Assembly: GCF_050947875.1 (NCBI RefSeq)
Contig: NC_134572.1
Location: forward strand, 154,649,105 to 154,713,104
Direction: 5' to 3'
DNA length: 64,000 nt
Source of the DNA: Dermacentor variabilis
Taxonomy: Eukaryota > Arthropoda > Arachnida > Ixodida > Ixodidae
The position numbers were made by a program, and so were the translations under genes. The notes under the pieces were generated by a model. That model did not search any database. It saw only the letters and a program-made list of their open reading frames with translations, and was not told the DNA's origin. Below are positions 14,871 to 26,696 of the stretch, one piece after another (positions within the stretch are counted from its first letter, which is position 1; the number at the start of each line of letters is the position of its first letter).

Positions 14871-15465
14871 TACTCCCTCGGACTGTCGTTGTCGCGGGAC
14901 AGAAATTGTGTACGTGTCTCATTTGTAGTTTATGTACGAAGTGTTTCGTAGCACACCTCTGCTTCCAGGCTTGCCACTTCCGTCTAGATGGGATAATTAG
15001 TGGGAGCTCAATATTCGCATCTCGTGTTGCTCAACTGCACATATCAACATATCTTCACATATCATCATCCAAACCGCGACTTTTCTGTCCTCATAGAGCG
15101 GGATTTTCGAGAATAAAGAAGTTCCTCAGAACATGTACTTTTATTTATTTATTTTCATTTATTCTGTAGATGCGTCCTCAATCAGGCATTACAGTAGGGG
15201 TGATTTCATTCAAAATACAAAAGTTTATAAAAGAGTACTTATACACTCAAACCAGGGTCAAAAGCATCAACAGATACAGTTAGTACAATATCAGGCAAAA
15301 GAAGATTCTAGGCGCGTGCTGTCTGGACAAAAAAAATTCCGCATAATGACACTCTTAAGAGGAAGTTCCTTAAGTTCCCTTCTTTATGTTATATGCGGAG
15401 GTGGTTTCATGTATTTCGGTGGACTAATGTCAGTACGAAAATAATATATGAATTAAGGGAAATTG

Positions 15466-15642
15466 AGCCATCCACCCAATCGTGGTAATTGCTACAAAGG
15501 AAGCCCATACGGGTTCCTCGGAAGAAAAGCCTCGCAGTTGAAGAAAAATTCGCCCTGGTCCCGGACAACTTCGAGGCTTTTCCTTCGAGGAACCCGTATG
15601 AGTTTCCTTTGTAGCAATTGCTACTATCTGGTGGATATCTCA
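15466..15642. repeat. foldback (inverted) repeat, arms about 57-75 bp
   Basis: The left arm (core 15484-15540) and right arm (core 15566-15623) are reverse complements with a few mismatches. Both include GGAACCCGTATG / CATACGGGTTCC and GTAGCAATTGC / GCAATTGCTAC. The weaker outer part pairs ATCCACC with GGTGGAT. A 25-bp spacer separates the cores. It could be a small foldback or MITE-like element. No transposase or clear target-site duplication was seen. Confidence 0.75.
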
Positions 15643-16282
15643 TTTTCTCTTTATTGATTACTTCTGTCGACGTTTGCGGATTTCCACAGAACTATTACAA
15701 CGAGCGATATGTGCTATAAAAGAATTTCAAACGCAGAATTCTTCAGTGAGTCGTCAGGTGCGGCCATTCAATTGGATATAATTGAATATAATACATATTC
15801 ATTCAACATTAAAGTGCACGTCATGTACATATTCATTCCACATAAGCCGTGAAACTTGTGTGCGTGACTAGAGGGCCGAAAGAGCAGCGCACTGATCAAG
15901 TAAAAATACTAATAATTATAATCGTAAAGATGAAAATAAGATAATAAAAAATATAAAGAATGGGAACATAACCCTTATACGAAAATAAAGTGGACGCTGA
16001 AACAACACTTATACGATCAACAATGCGTGCCAGTATGTGGAGATGAACGCTGAGAATAAAAGCAAGAACCGGCTCGGCTGACAGTAGAAGATTGAGTTTA
16101 GAAATTTGTGGACTGCACCCAAGCTCCCGAGAACGTTTCCCGGTTACATGGCGTAGATGGGCAAGGATAATATGTAGATTATTAAAATAAGTGGGAATAT
16201 CAAACAGCGCTTCTTCGGCCATAGCTTGTTTGTGGCTAAACATACCACAGTATGTTTAGCCTGTGTCATACTGAATTTTCTG

Positions 16283-16283
<1 letters not shown>

Positions 16284-16339
<56 letters not shown>

Positions 16340-16340
16340 C
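16284..16340. repeat. (TA)n microsatellite
   Basis: Nearly pure TA dinucleotides with a TTTA interruption near 16328. No coding or regulatory role is visible. Confidence 0.95.
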
Positions 16341-19104
16341 CAATAGCACAGGAAGAGAACTTCGTGTGACCTCGAAGAATTGTTCAGTGCAGGCCATATA
16401 CGAGTATTAACGAGACCTCATTCTAGGCAGCAGTTTAATTTCACAGCCTGAGAGTCCCCTCGCACCCCACCGAGGTTGGCCTGTATCGGTGGTGTTACCT
16501 TCCTTCATGTAATTCTCTTATAGTTTGCTACCACCAATACAGCTTCGTCTTTCCAGTGAAAGTGCAGCCTATATTTTTTTTTCGGGGGGGGGGGGGGGGG
16601 GTGAGGGGATTGCTGTGAGTCCGAGTATAAGCGCTGCTGCGCATGACTCCCATTGATTCTGATTTCTAATTACTGAAGCTTGGCCTCATTTCGGTTACTC
16701 AGTGTGTTATATATATTTATTTTAGCGCACGCAAATGGCCATGTTTCCATCCCTAATAAAACCAGTATATTATTAGAAGTCTTTTTTTTTGTCAGCCGTT
16801 ACCATTGCCTACTGGAAAGAGAAGCAATACTGAGACACGTAGCATTCATGCGTATTTGACACACCGTTTATAAAAGACTCTGCCAAAAGGGCCACTAAAG
16901 TCTGCAGGTTCTTTAGGGGTAACAAAGCACGTAAACCAGTCTGAAGCGAGGTGAACATACAGCAACATATTAATTCTCTAGGCATAGACTATCAATTCCA
17001 TTAGAAGTAATTGTTAATTGGCTAGCACCTTCTCTTTAGAAATAAAATAAGCTTTGTCCTTTATATATATTTACGTACAATGTTTCTGGGCACGGTGTCC
17101 GCACGGGCAATATAACAAAAAATGTTAAGTTGAAAAAAAAACTAATGAGGTAGCCGCCGCTAATGCTTTAATGCGCTACTATTCTTTTGTCAGCATTTGC
17201 AGAAATAAACCGAAAATATGAATTAAACGCCGTTGACGTGCGCGTGAACGACGAAGCAGTAAGTGCATATCTGCAATAAAATTTTAAGTGTAAAAGCTAG
17301 ACGCACCTGAAAAGAAACCTCAAGTTGTGTAGGTAACAAAACAATAGTAATTACACTTAAGGGGGGAGAGAAAGTGGGCGGTGGCATCGCCATAAGGGTG
17401 GGAGGTCTCTCTGCCCCTTCCGAAAAACTCCGGAGGGGACTCGGGTCCTGTATCTCCTCTAGAAACCCTCCCCCCCCCTCTGTAGTCGGCGTCTATGAAG
17501 TGGGACATACTAACGTGCATTGCGACATGCAGTGCACTTGGCGCCATACACTATGGAAGCCAAAATGCTGTCGTAAGACAATACAAGTAGAAAACCTCTT
17601 GATAATTTGAACTTACCGCCTACAAAAGCGCGAACAATGCCTTCTGGTGTAGCACACCTCGGTTTGTTCGACAGCTTAAACATGCTCAGCTATCAAATTC
17701 ACATGTGCCCTTTTCAGAATGGTGTGCTAAGACCAGCTGGACGTCCGCTTTTCGCATTCATAGAACGAAAAAAGAATATGAGTCGATGCTGCGGCGCTTG
17801 ACGTCACTTGTCTTCGCCATAATTAAAAAAAAAAACGGCAGTCACAGTTTGTTGGAACTTACTCGTGTTGATTTTATTACTAATCTATCCTTGCTAGACT
17901 GAAAGATCTCGTATGCTTATGCTGTCTGCGCGATCGACCTACGAATATATTGTAAAATTAAATTTCGCATTTAATAAATGATATCTTTTGGTAACTTCTC
18001 ACATGCATAGCAGACATGCACAGCTACCTAATGTTCTATCAGATACATTTTTAGGCCGACCTTTTAAGGTGCTTGTTTGCCTTTCGACGCGATGCTTTTT
18101 GCAAGACGTTGGAACATCACAGTTTTTATTTTAGGGATCTCTGCTGAACCTTCGAAGTTTAAATATTTTTCAGCTAGGCTATGTTGATCGGGCTACTTTC
18201 TATATTTATTGTTGCTTGGCCCAGATTTCCTTGTCTTCCGAGAAAAAAATTCTGACTTTCCAAATTTGCCGGCATTTGCCGGTGCCAAGAGCACTTGAAC
18301 TGGTCGATTATTTGAAATAATTATTTTGGCAGTCGCATCACTTCATTGCCTTGCCGTACACACCCTTTGAACGACTAGAACATAGAATGTGCCTTTAAAA
18401 AGAAATGTTGATTGATGCCTTCTGGTTCAGCTCGAGAAGAACAATAAATTTTCACAAATATGCGGAAATATTTTGGGAAGGAAAATAAACGGGGAGAACT
18501 AGTTTTGATCAACATACGCAAATGTTTATATGTATGCCTGTGGCGCTCGAAAAAACACTGGTTGATTTGGCGTGGAATGACCCAGTGTTAACTTCGCCAC
18601 TTATGTTGGCTCATGTTGTAAATTATGTTCCCATGATAGTCCGTAGCGATGAATTTGTCCACATCTTCGGCGTTGTTCTTGCCTAGCCCAATGTGGGCAT
18701 GACTGGACTGTGCCTTTACCAGCAGCCTCATGCAGCCGCCGACCTAAAATTTTGCATCACAGAAAAGAGTGATTCATTCTTATTGGGGCCGTCGCGAAAT
18801 TCACGCATTATCTGCGGCTGACCCTTCGCAGTCCTATCTGACTACTACACTCTCTGGTGGCAATCATCCCTCAAAGATGCCGCGGGCCATCGGGGTCACG
18901 TGTCAAGCCTGCGTCAGGACAGTAGCGTGCGGTATTTTTCATCGTACTATAGGGGAATTTTGGTTGGCTCTAGTAGGAAGCCTTTGTTCTTTATTTTGAA
19001 TTTAAGGTTTTATACGGCTGTATGCGAACATGAGGTAGTTCTCCAGGTTAACTTAGGCCATATTTTATTGCTACGGATCGTTTGCGAAATTCTGGTGTTT
19101 TGGA

Positions 19105-19268
<164 letters not shown>

Positions 19269-19805
19269 ACCTCCTACGTCTTGATGCCGTCGTGGTGGTT
19301 TCTTCATCTTGATACATATATAAGAATGGTTTAGGGAGTAGCATGATATGTATGCATACAAAGCATGAATGACGTGTCATGACGTCAATGATGAATACAG
19401 CTGTCATGCCGTGTATCAAAAGACGTGGGTTCGTATCCAACGTGTAAGACCAGTTGTTTTTTCATCCCCCTTTATTTCTATTTACTTATAATTTCTTTCT
19501 TCCATTAGGAACCCCAGATCATTTCCTCTCTGCTGGTATTGGTGTCATTCCTTTTTAGTGTCGTATGTTCTGATTACTAGAAATCGGACCTCTCTGTTTC
19601 CTTTCTTCTTATTCATTATATATGGAGCGTCTCGAATCCCGCAGCTTTGATGCCTTCAGGTAGCATTTGTGGGTTTATTCAGCGGTTTCCTTCACCCAAA
19701 AAGTTCACGTACTAGGTGACGCCTGCGCTAGATAGAATGTTCCGCATTTACTGCTATGGCTCTGAGTGGTAGTGCTTGATAACACTCCCAGGTTTAATTC
19801 TTGTA

Positions 19806-20852
19806 GATAGACTTTAGTGTCTCAGAAAGCGGATCGAAAGTGGATGGAAGTGTGTCTCTGCTGCGAGTTCATCCACTACTTGAAGAAGTGGCGCCGCTGC
19901 TTTTCCGAAGTCCATTCCATATTTTTCAGATGTTCCGAGATCCCCTGCTTTCCTTGATACACTTTGAAGTTTATAAGGTATCCGTTCTTGGCATTTAGGC
20001 ACCATACTTTATGCCCGAAGCGGATAGGCTTTCCGCGTATGAGCTGTTTACAGCCATGACGACCATAATACTCAATCATACTTTCGTCATAACTCAGGTG
20101 ACGCACAGGTTGAAAGTGCTCCAGAAACCTCGCTTTCAAAAGTGCCATCAATGGACGCAACTTTGCCAACTTGTCACTAAGTCTTAGGCTTGTATTTCAC
20201 TCAGTGCAGCAATCGCATTATCTGTAGGAAGCGATTTCTTCGCATAGCATTGTAAGCCACCGTGTTGCGCATATCCGTGCCGCTGTCCCAATAGCACTTT
20301 TTATCTGGCAAGCGGTTATAGCCGGACAAAACAAGCCACTCCAAGAAAACTTTTCTTAATTGTTCTCTGGTAACCTCCGCATCGGGCATATTCAAACTAA
20401 CGCAAACTTTCTTGTTTGTTCGACTAGCAGCTGCACGATGGCTTCGTCAAAAAAGAGTTCGAAAAACTCAACAGGTGAAAAGTCCCTGTAAGCAGCAAAG
20501 TTTGGGCCCGGAAATATGCCAAGGCTTTTCTTGAGATCACCCTTCGACCGCTTAGAAGCAGTGGATAATTTCGCAGGAATGGCCGCATCAACTACAGCAG
20601 AAGAAATCTGTGATGTTCCGTCACTTTGCCACCGGGGTCGTTGTGGTCCGACTCGCATCCACCAATGCGGCATCCTTCAGAAAAAAAACAGCTTCAGCGC
20701 TGGCTCATAGCTGCCACTCGCTTAGATTGTCAATGAGTCCGTCTGTCTTCATCGGCCGAGTCATCAGAATAGGTGCTAGCCTCTGGCGGCTCAATATAAA
20801 TCACTGACACGTCATCTTCCTCTTCGAGTATCTTCGCTATTTCTTCCAACAT
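19806..20852 (-). pseudogene. piggyBac-like transposase, 3'-truncated
   Basis: The minus-strand reading starts at 20852 with MLEEIAKILEEEDD and an acidic N-terminal region. It continues in the 20673-20392 frame (FSPVEFFELFFDEAIV), then 20395-20201 (VLSGYNRLPDKKCYW, MRRNRFLQIMRLLH). Then comes 20169-19876, with [19 protein letters not shown], which holds the first catalytic Asp of the DDD triad, and [18 protein letters not shown]. The last piece (20005-19814) reads [15 protein letters not shown] and stops at HFHPLSIRFLRH, where the second catalytic motif should start. Frameshifts lie near 20700 and 20185. The rest of the catalytic core and the C-terminal Cys-rich domain are missing, so this is a relic inside the long intron. 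No terminal inverted repeats could be assigned. Confidence 0.88.
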
Positions 20853-21458
20853 CTACCTATTCAGACAATAAAATAACAAATAACCACTGCGGGAACACGC
20901 CAGCGGCCGTGTAAGAGATTATAATGCAGTTAAAAAAATAAAAAGTTAGGCATCCTAAAGGCCCAGCTGACCATATGGTAACGCACAAGATAACGTACTC
21001 GTTCATGGATAGATCAAACATTAATCTTTCACAAATGCTCATCGAAGGCCACATATTCAAAGAGCAATACGGAGGTGACTATACCCGACTATTGCTTAAA
21101 CAAGTAGTGAAAAAAAAAAACACTTAACCCTTGGAGCGATGCATCGCGACGTTACTCGCAGAGCAACACTTATTCCCGCGTTTGCGAGGGGCTCCCACAA
21201 AATGACTGACAGCTGCTGACGCTTGGTATCCATAAATGGAACTCTAATCTGTCAATCGGCATGTCAAAGGCAATTTCTGTGCAGTTTTGTTAATCTTAAT
21301 TTATTGAAACCCACTGTGCAGACTAACGTGACCATTTGGTCACGCTGGTCTTTAATTAAGCACGTGAATCACCACACGTAGTGTAACAATGTTCCCTATA
21401 GTTTCTTTGTTAAACGTTTCCTGAACAGCGGTCACCAAAATCAATCTACTACTCGCAG

Positions 21459-21574
21459 GAGGCCAAGGCAACGGGCCAAGAGGCGCTTATGGAGGAGGAG
21501 GTAATGCAGGAGCGATGGGAGCCGGTGGACGAAGAAATGGGGTGAATGGCAATCCTGGTAAAAATAATGGATAG
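21459..21574 (+). CDS. secreted glycine-rich peptide, exon 2 (mature peptide)
   Basis: The acceptor ACTCGCAG|GA precedes two nucleotides that complete the split Gly codon left by exon 1. Then 37 codons and TAG follow. The product is GGQGNGPRGAYGGGG, NAGAMGAGGRRNG, VNGNPGKNNG: about 45% Gly, basic, without Cys, rich in Asn and Arg. It is too short for a standard ORF scan and has no ATG in a useful place, so it only makes sense as a downstream exon. The phase match and the shared small secreted character link it to the signal exon at 5323. The distance of 16 kb means the pairing is inference. A degenerate inverted relative lies at 23404-23491. Function is unknown; antimicrobial or saliva/cuticle glycine-rich peptides are the closest known kind. 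Confidence 0.6.
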
Positions 21575-21815
21575 GCGGCATCAATATTATTATTACCTTT
21601 GCCGCTAAACGACGGCTATTTGAATTGTCGAAACAAAAAACAACAACTAGAGATGTTCAATAAGTGTTACACGCAATTGCTCGGCCACTCCATATAGCAG
21701 TGTCTTTACTTCGCACGGATGCAAATATTTCCGCTTTGACTGGAGTGTGCAGCACGTGCGCCATACTTCTGTATTGGTTTGCTTATGAAATGTGCATTGT
21801 ACATGATTGTTAGGT

Positions 21816-21821
21816 AATAAA
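21816..21821 (+). terminator. polyadenylation signal of the glycine-rich gene
   Basis: AATAAA lies 242 nt after the stop codon and is followed by a T/GT-rich stretch (GTTTGTTTTAATTTG). This gives the glycine-rich exon a compact 3' UTR and supports it as a terminal exon. Confidence 0.55.
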
Positions 21822-21836
21822 GTTTGTTTTAATTTG

Positions 21837-21945
21837 AGGAATTGTTTTTTTATTTAAGGTCCTCAGAGGCTCCGACTTGTGGCACTGCATGCGGCAGCTT
21901 AGCAAAGGGTAAACACATTGAAATTGAGCGGGAATCAAATTGTTG
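21837..21945 (-). repeat. partial 3'-UTR copy of the inverted gene relative
   Basis: This stretch matches 23272-23375 in the same orientation (TCCTCAGAG, CTCCG, GTGGCA, AAACATTGAAATTGAGCGG in both). At 23.3 kb that sequence is the minus-strand 3' UTR, downstream of the inverted glycine-rich exon. Here only the UTR-like part remains, directly after the polyadenylation signal of the plus-strand gene. Confidence 0.65.
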
Positions 21946-23251
21946 CTCAATATACAGCAGTATGAGAATAAATAATGTGCAACAGATAGGAGTAAAATTA
22001 ATAATTTTTACTTACGCATCGCTATGGCTGAATAAAATCAACAGCTTTGATATTCAGCACATGTAATTGTTGAAATTACGTGCTATACGCTAACAGATGT
22101 ATCAAGGAGAATGTACTCATTCTCCTGCGCATATTACTCAAACGATACATTAATATAAGGCAAAAAGACCGCTTACTTCACTTACAAATGTCATACGATT
22201 ACCCACGTTTGCAATGCCATTGGGAAGGTCATTCTAATCTGCAATCGCTCAAGGCAGGTTGGATGAATTAAACGTGTTGGTTCTACGAAATAGGCGTTGA
22301 AAACTATGGTCCTTGTGCAAACGTCCTGACTTAAGGTATGGGATAGAGAGTGGTAAGAAAGGCGCATGTATGCTATCACTTATTTTGTGCACGGAACGAC
22401 AGTATTTCGATAATTCTGGACGTTTCTAAATGTGGATGTGGTAACACTTTCTTGATGTTAGTGACGCTAGATTGTATGCTGTAGTCTTTGATGATAAATC
22501 GGACGAAAGGGTTCTGAACTCCTTGAAAGTTTCAGATTCGCTAATCTTCGTTATATGATCATACGGGGCCGGTATATTCAAGTGGAGCGCGGACAAATCT
22601 TAAATATTTACGAGCACTTAGCGCCGTGAGGATTACGTTTCATATAGCCGATCATACATGGCACTTTTGCTGTAGACTGATATGAGTTGACTATGCGGCA
22701 ATCGCCGCCCTATAGACACATAGATACTTCTACAAGGAGGTGGTGGAAAGACAATGGTTTGCGAAAGCGTACCTATATGAAGAATTATTGTTTTTACGAT
22801 TAGAGGTAATAGCGACATTTTATATGAGAATCACCAATGAGAGATGCAGTAAAATGCTCGTTAAAGTGAAAAGTGACAGACTGCGATCGCATCTTACGGC
22901 ATAACACACTGCCGCCCGCAAATAATTGAAAATATGATAAAACTGTGCTACGCCAGCTGTTTATGAACATCCACAATAAAAATGGGCCAAAAACACTCCC
23001 TTTGGGTACACCTGGTCAGTTTAAAGCTGATGTCGCTTGATTCAGATTAGAAGTATATTAATCAATATGGTCGCACTGTTTACGGTAGACAAAGAGATTT
23101 CGAAGTCATGAAAGTGTCATGGAATAAAGATAATACATGCCAGAAGATTAGTGCTTAGTCGACCGGATGCTACAATATTGAAGGCCTTAGAAAAATTGAT
23201 AACAAAATTTGATTAGAAGTTATCTCTCGTAAAGCGTAATTCTAGTGAATA
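21946..23251. other. no gene recognised
   Basis: AT-rich sequence between the two copies of the glycine-rich family. Small ORFs at 21842-22066, 22080-22271 and 22633-22818 show no domain or signal peptide. No repeat unit was found. Confidence 0.5.
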
Positions 23252-23495
23252 AATAAATGTTTTTATTTTGAAGAATTGTTTGTTTATTTAAGTCCTCAGA
23301 GACTCCGCAATGTGGCAATGCATGGGACAGGTTAAGAAAGGGTAAAAACATTGAAATTGAGCGGAAATTAAAGCGGCAGAGGTCACAATAATATTGCTGG
23401 CGCCTACCCATTATTTTTACCAGGATTGCTATTTATCCCATTTCTTCGTCCACCGGCACTCTCGCTCCTTATTACCTCCTCCTCAAATAATGAAC
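23252..23495 (-). pseudogene. inverted, truncated copy of the glycine-rich peptide exon
   Basis: On the minus strand the sequence reads GGAGGAGGTAAT, then a 2-nt deletion relative to the plus-strand exon, then codons for GGRRNGINSNPGKNNG and a TAG stop at 23406-23404. The 3' UTR continues to AATAAA at about 23260. The similarity includes the first 30 nt after the stop (AATATTATT, CTGCCGCT). The first half of the exon and its splice acceptor are missing, the sequence upstream of 23491 being unrelated. No signal-peptide exon was seen to the right. The truncation and frameshift make it a pseudogene from a tail-to-tail family duplication. Confidence 0.75.
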
Positions 23496-24289
23496 TATTG
23501 TTACTTTGTAATGATTGTATTTGACAGCTAAACCCCTTGCTAAATTAGTGCTTGCTAGGTAAGGAGAAACTTAGCGAAAGAATACATTCGTTGAATCTAG
23601 GCATCCTCCGCAATTATATCTGACGTCGGTTTGGTATATTTATGTTTGTTTGGTACGTATATATAAAAAGTGAGCTTTTATTTTGAAGAATCGCTAGGCC
23701 TAGGCTACCTAGGCTACCTAGGCTACCATTGGAAAAAAACATGATTTGAAATCGGAAAAGAAAAAAACGTCCTAGTACAATAACCGACTAGAACTATCGA
23801 ATAGAAGCAGACTATCGCAAACTCGAAAAAATACAGGCTCGAACATATAAAGCTTACCTCAGCGTACAGACCATTTGAACCACGTTACAAAGAGTGTTGC
23901 CGCTTGCTGCATACTGAAGCTGCACGATGGACACTGCATATTTAATGTTCCTCGTTTGGTTGCATCAAAATAAAGAATCGCGACCCTCAATGTCGGACAA
24001 AATGTGGTATTGCTAATGGAATTCTATAGTGTGCACTACGATAAAATTTGTTAAGCATTAGGCACCCCGCGCAACGATCTATTTTTGTTCTACTTTGCTC
24101 ACACCTGTAACATATGCACTTAGAACATACATGGTTATATTGCGCTGAGTTTTACACTGACGATAATAAATGAAGGACAGGACGTGGACGGACGCAGGGC
24201 AAACTACCAACTGTTTAATACAGTCAAAGAACGCGCTTATATGCAAGGAGATATGGCGCGAGGGGGGGGGGAGATTTTAAAAGATATGT
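23496..24289. other. no gene; short TAGGCTACC tandem and one repeat-like segment
   Basis: Three 9-bp TAGGCTACC units sit at 23701-23727. At 24165-24240 is a segment (AATGAAGGACAGGACGTGGACGGACG) that looks like transposon-derived repeat but cannot be classed. A G9-10 run follows at about 24262. Confidence 0.5.
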
Positions 24290-25194
24290 CTTTTTATATC
24301 TTTATTATGTAATGGTATTCGAGCTAACGTATTCCAAAAAATGCTTCAATATCATTCATAAACAACATTAACTTGCTGTTTGAGGGCGATACACCACCGT
24401 AGATAGCTCGAATATATTTCCTACACATCAAAATTCGTAGTCATCGGTATTAACTTTGTATACTGGTAGGATTTCATAGTCTTTAGAGATGTAAGTTTAA
24501 AGAGGGACACCACCTCCACGCCGATATGTGCGGGTCATAAATTTTTCTAGTCTTCAAGACACACAGTATCGCATCCTTCTTTACACCATGTCTCTGTCAT
24601 CATAAATATGTCAAATTTGAAAGAGAATTCACTTAGGATGTATGTAGTAGTGTTTTTTCCCTTGAGCAGATCATATAATAAAATGTAGCACAGGGTTTAA
24701 AGATTTAGAGCGAAACAAAGTAAAATTAGGTGAAACAAACTCTTGGTCATTCACCACCATTAAAGTGAGCAAACACTGTTTAATTAAGTTATCTTTTCAT
24801 GGTCGTCTTTGCAAGCAATCTTTATGCATCCGAAGGCTCTGACTTCCTGGCGAAAAGTTTCCCATTGAAGGTCCAAGCCGACTTCCAGTGGTGGTCATGT
24901 TTAGCTTCACAGCCCTGCCAAGCGACTTTTCAGAGCCGCGAAGAGGTGTTCGTTTACGTATATCGATGCTGTGCTATCTAGCCCAACGTCACAGTTCGTA
25001 ACCTGAGCCTTCCTTGCCTTCTTTATTATTGCTTCAGGTTTTGCACGGGACTTGAACAATATGTTCGTTTTCTTAGTGTTGCAAGTCGGCAGGCGATGAC
25101 ATCCCTCAATATCAGTTTCAGCTATGGGCTCACCAATAGCGTTGCCTATTTTGAGAACAATGCGCCTGATGTTCTCCCCGTCTTCTCTCAGCAC
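24290..25194 (-). pseudogene. LINE remnant: ORF1 C-terminus (FP25K-like) and EN start
   Basis: The reading at 25194-24907 has IVLKIGNAIGEPI, DIEGCHRLPT, NILFKSRAK and SIYVNEHLFAALKSRL. This is the RRM-like core and C-terminal domain of ORF1 proteins related to baculovirus FP25K. It continues in a shifted frame at 24885-24790 (HHWKSAWTFNGKLFARKSEPSDA). Further on (24730-24300) a weak endonuclease reading appears in several frames (FDIFM, TYRRGGGV, VVYRPQ). It is heavily degenerate and cut off near 24290. The shared ORF1 end suggests the same broad LINE type as 62745-64000 on the opposite strand. Confidence 0.7.
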
Positions 25195-26472
25195 CCCTTT
25201 GTTTCTAGATTAGAGTTCCTGGAATAATGTTCCACTTGTACAAAACGTCTTTCGAACGAGCGTGCGCTCCCACGCACCATCTCCGAAGATGGAGTGCGTA
25301 GAGCGCACTCGGACAACGCGCATCGGAAGTAGTCTATAATCATTCAGCTGACTTGGAGCACTCTGACGACTAGAGCGTACACGAGTTCCTTAAGTCAACG
25401 TGCCCATAGCCTTTTCATGCGCACGAGCTTGGTTACGTACGCACGATCTCGCGCGCTGCGTACCTGGGTGGTTGCGGACGCCCAGCTAAAACTGCCCATG
25501 GGGAACCAGCGCTGGATAGGCGGCGCGTCGAAAAGAGTGCGTTGCACGCCGCCCTGGCGACGAAATGCGGCATATTCAAGCCTCTCGACCAGACGACACG
25601 TCCGCGGCCGTTTCATAGTTCGCACATATGGTTCGCATGTTTCCGTTTTCGCGCCGCTTCAAGTGGACAATTTTTATAAAGAAGCTAGTTTCATCAAGTG
25701 AAGAAATGACGAAAGAAGCTTTTTAAGCTTTATATACTTTTCACAGTGTGTCGCGGCGAGCACGTGCGTTTATTTAACGGTTGCGCCGTGCGCCGTTCCC
25801 ATGCTTGTGTGGCAGCCTGCCTCGCAACTCTAGTAGCTAGGGCGCCGGTCTTGCGGCGCTATGGACATTCCATACTTCTCTGGCTTGACATAAGAAATTC
25901 TGATGTTACTTGGCCACAGCAGTCAATGAAGAAGAAAGCTTTATCGTATCAGCTGACTCGGGCAAGCAAAGGTTTGAGTGCTCCGCTGCTTGATCCGTAA
26001 CAACGCTGGCTACATTTAGCACTAATTACATAAATTTACTGGATGCATCTCAGCTCCGAGTCATTAGCCGCATGCGCATTTTTAAATACACATAGGCGGC
26101 TTAGTCGTGCGTGCGCCGGCAGTATGCGCACACAATTCCTATAACAAGGCAGCTTCCCTGCCACATAATTGTTGGCAATGAATGGAAACTCCGTAACAAC
26201 CTTTCATAACCTTTCATATCGTTCGCTTGGTGTGGTGGCATCGGAAGGAGCTTGGCGGTGGTATTGCGAAGGAAAAATGGTTGGTACACATGCCGGATGG
26301 TGCATGCTATTGCTCATTTTGTTTCCGACGAAATGCTGACTGCAGATTCTGCTGTTTGGTACTGCAGCCATGGCTGACCGCCTTCACTATCGAATAAACT
26401 AAGTACACGCGCGAAATTCGATTTAGAAACCAGCCCGACACCGCTTGACAGCTCGACAAGACGGGAACTTAC
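25195..26472. other. no gene recognised; one short hairpin
   Basis: An imperfect inverted repeat spans 25262-25308 (GTGCGCTC...ACGCACCATCT against AGAT...GTGCGTAGAGCGCAC). ORFs at 25395-25625, 25417-25701 and 25746-26000 overlap on both strands and show no known domain. The stretch is somewhat richer in GC than its surroundings. Confidence 0.45.
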
Positions 26473-26620
26473 TCCGCTCGCCTGACTGCTTGGATCCAAC
26501 GCCGCCTCCGTTCTTGCTCCTAGGGTTTAGATGGAAATACGCCGAAGGCTACATCCTCCCTCATTCCGACGTAGTTGTGACACTTGTATACGCAACAGTA
26601 CTGTCGGCGTCCTTTTGTTT
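26473..26620 (-). pseudogene. THAP-type zinc-finger exon remnant
   Basis: On the minus strand: RRQYCCVYKCHN, then VAFGVFPSKP, a stop codon, then EQERRRRWIQAVRRAE. THAP domains begin with CxxxxC-type Cys spacing, a hydrophobic-Phe-Pro (FP) turn and RRxxWIxAVRR, which fits the order and spacing here. The exon ends at GGA|GTAAGT (26472-26467), a consensus donor. The rest of the domain (the later Cys and His) would lie in a downstream exon, which I do not find. The in-frame stop makes it a pseudogene. THAP domains bind DNA and occur both in host genes and P-element-like transposases; I cannot say which this was. Confidence 0.5.
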
Positions 26621-26696
26621 TCCTTCGACTTTCAGCGCACGCAACGCCGCTACCAGCAGCAATTTTCGTCCGTGGTAGCGGCTTTGGTCTTATAGT

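Noticed and set aside
16584..16601. Run of 18 G, considered as a G-quadruplex or regulatory element
   Set aside because: A lone homopolymer next to a T run; no neighbouring gene makes a regulatory role testable here.
21121..21360. TTAACCC at 21124 as a possible piggyBac terminal repeat
   Set aside because: It faces away from the transposase remnant and no matching inverted end was found at the other side.
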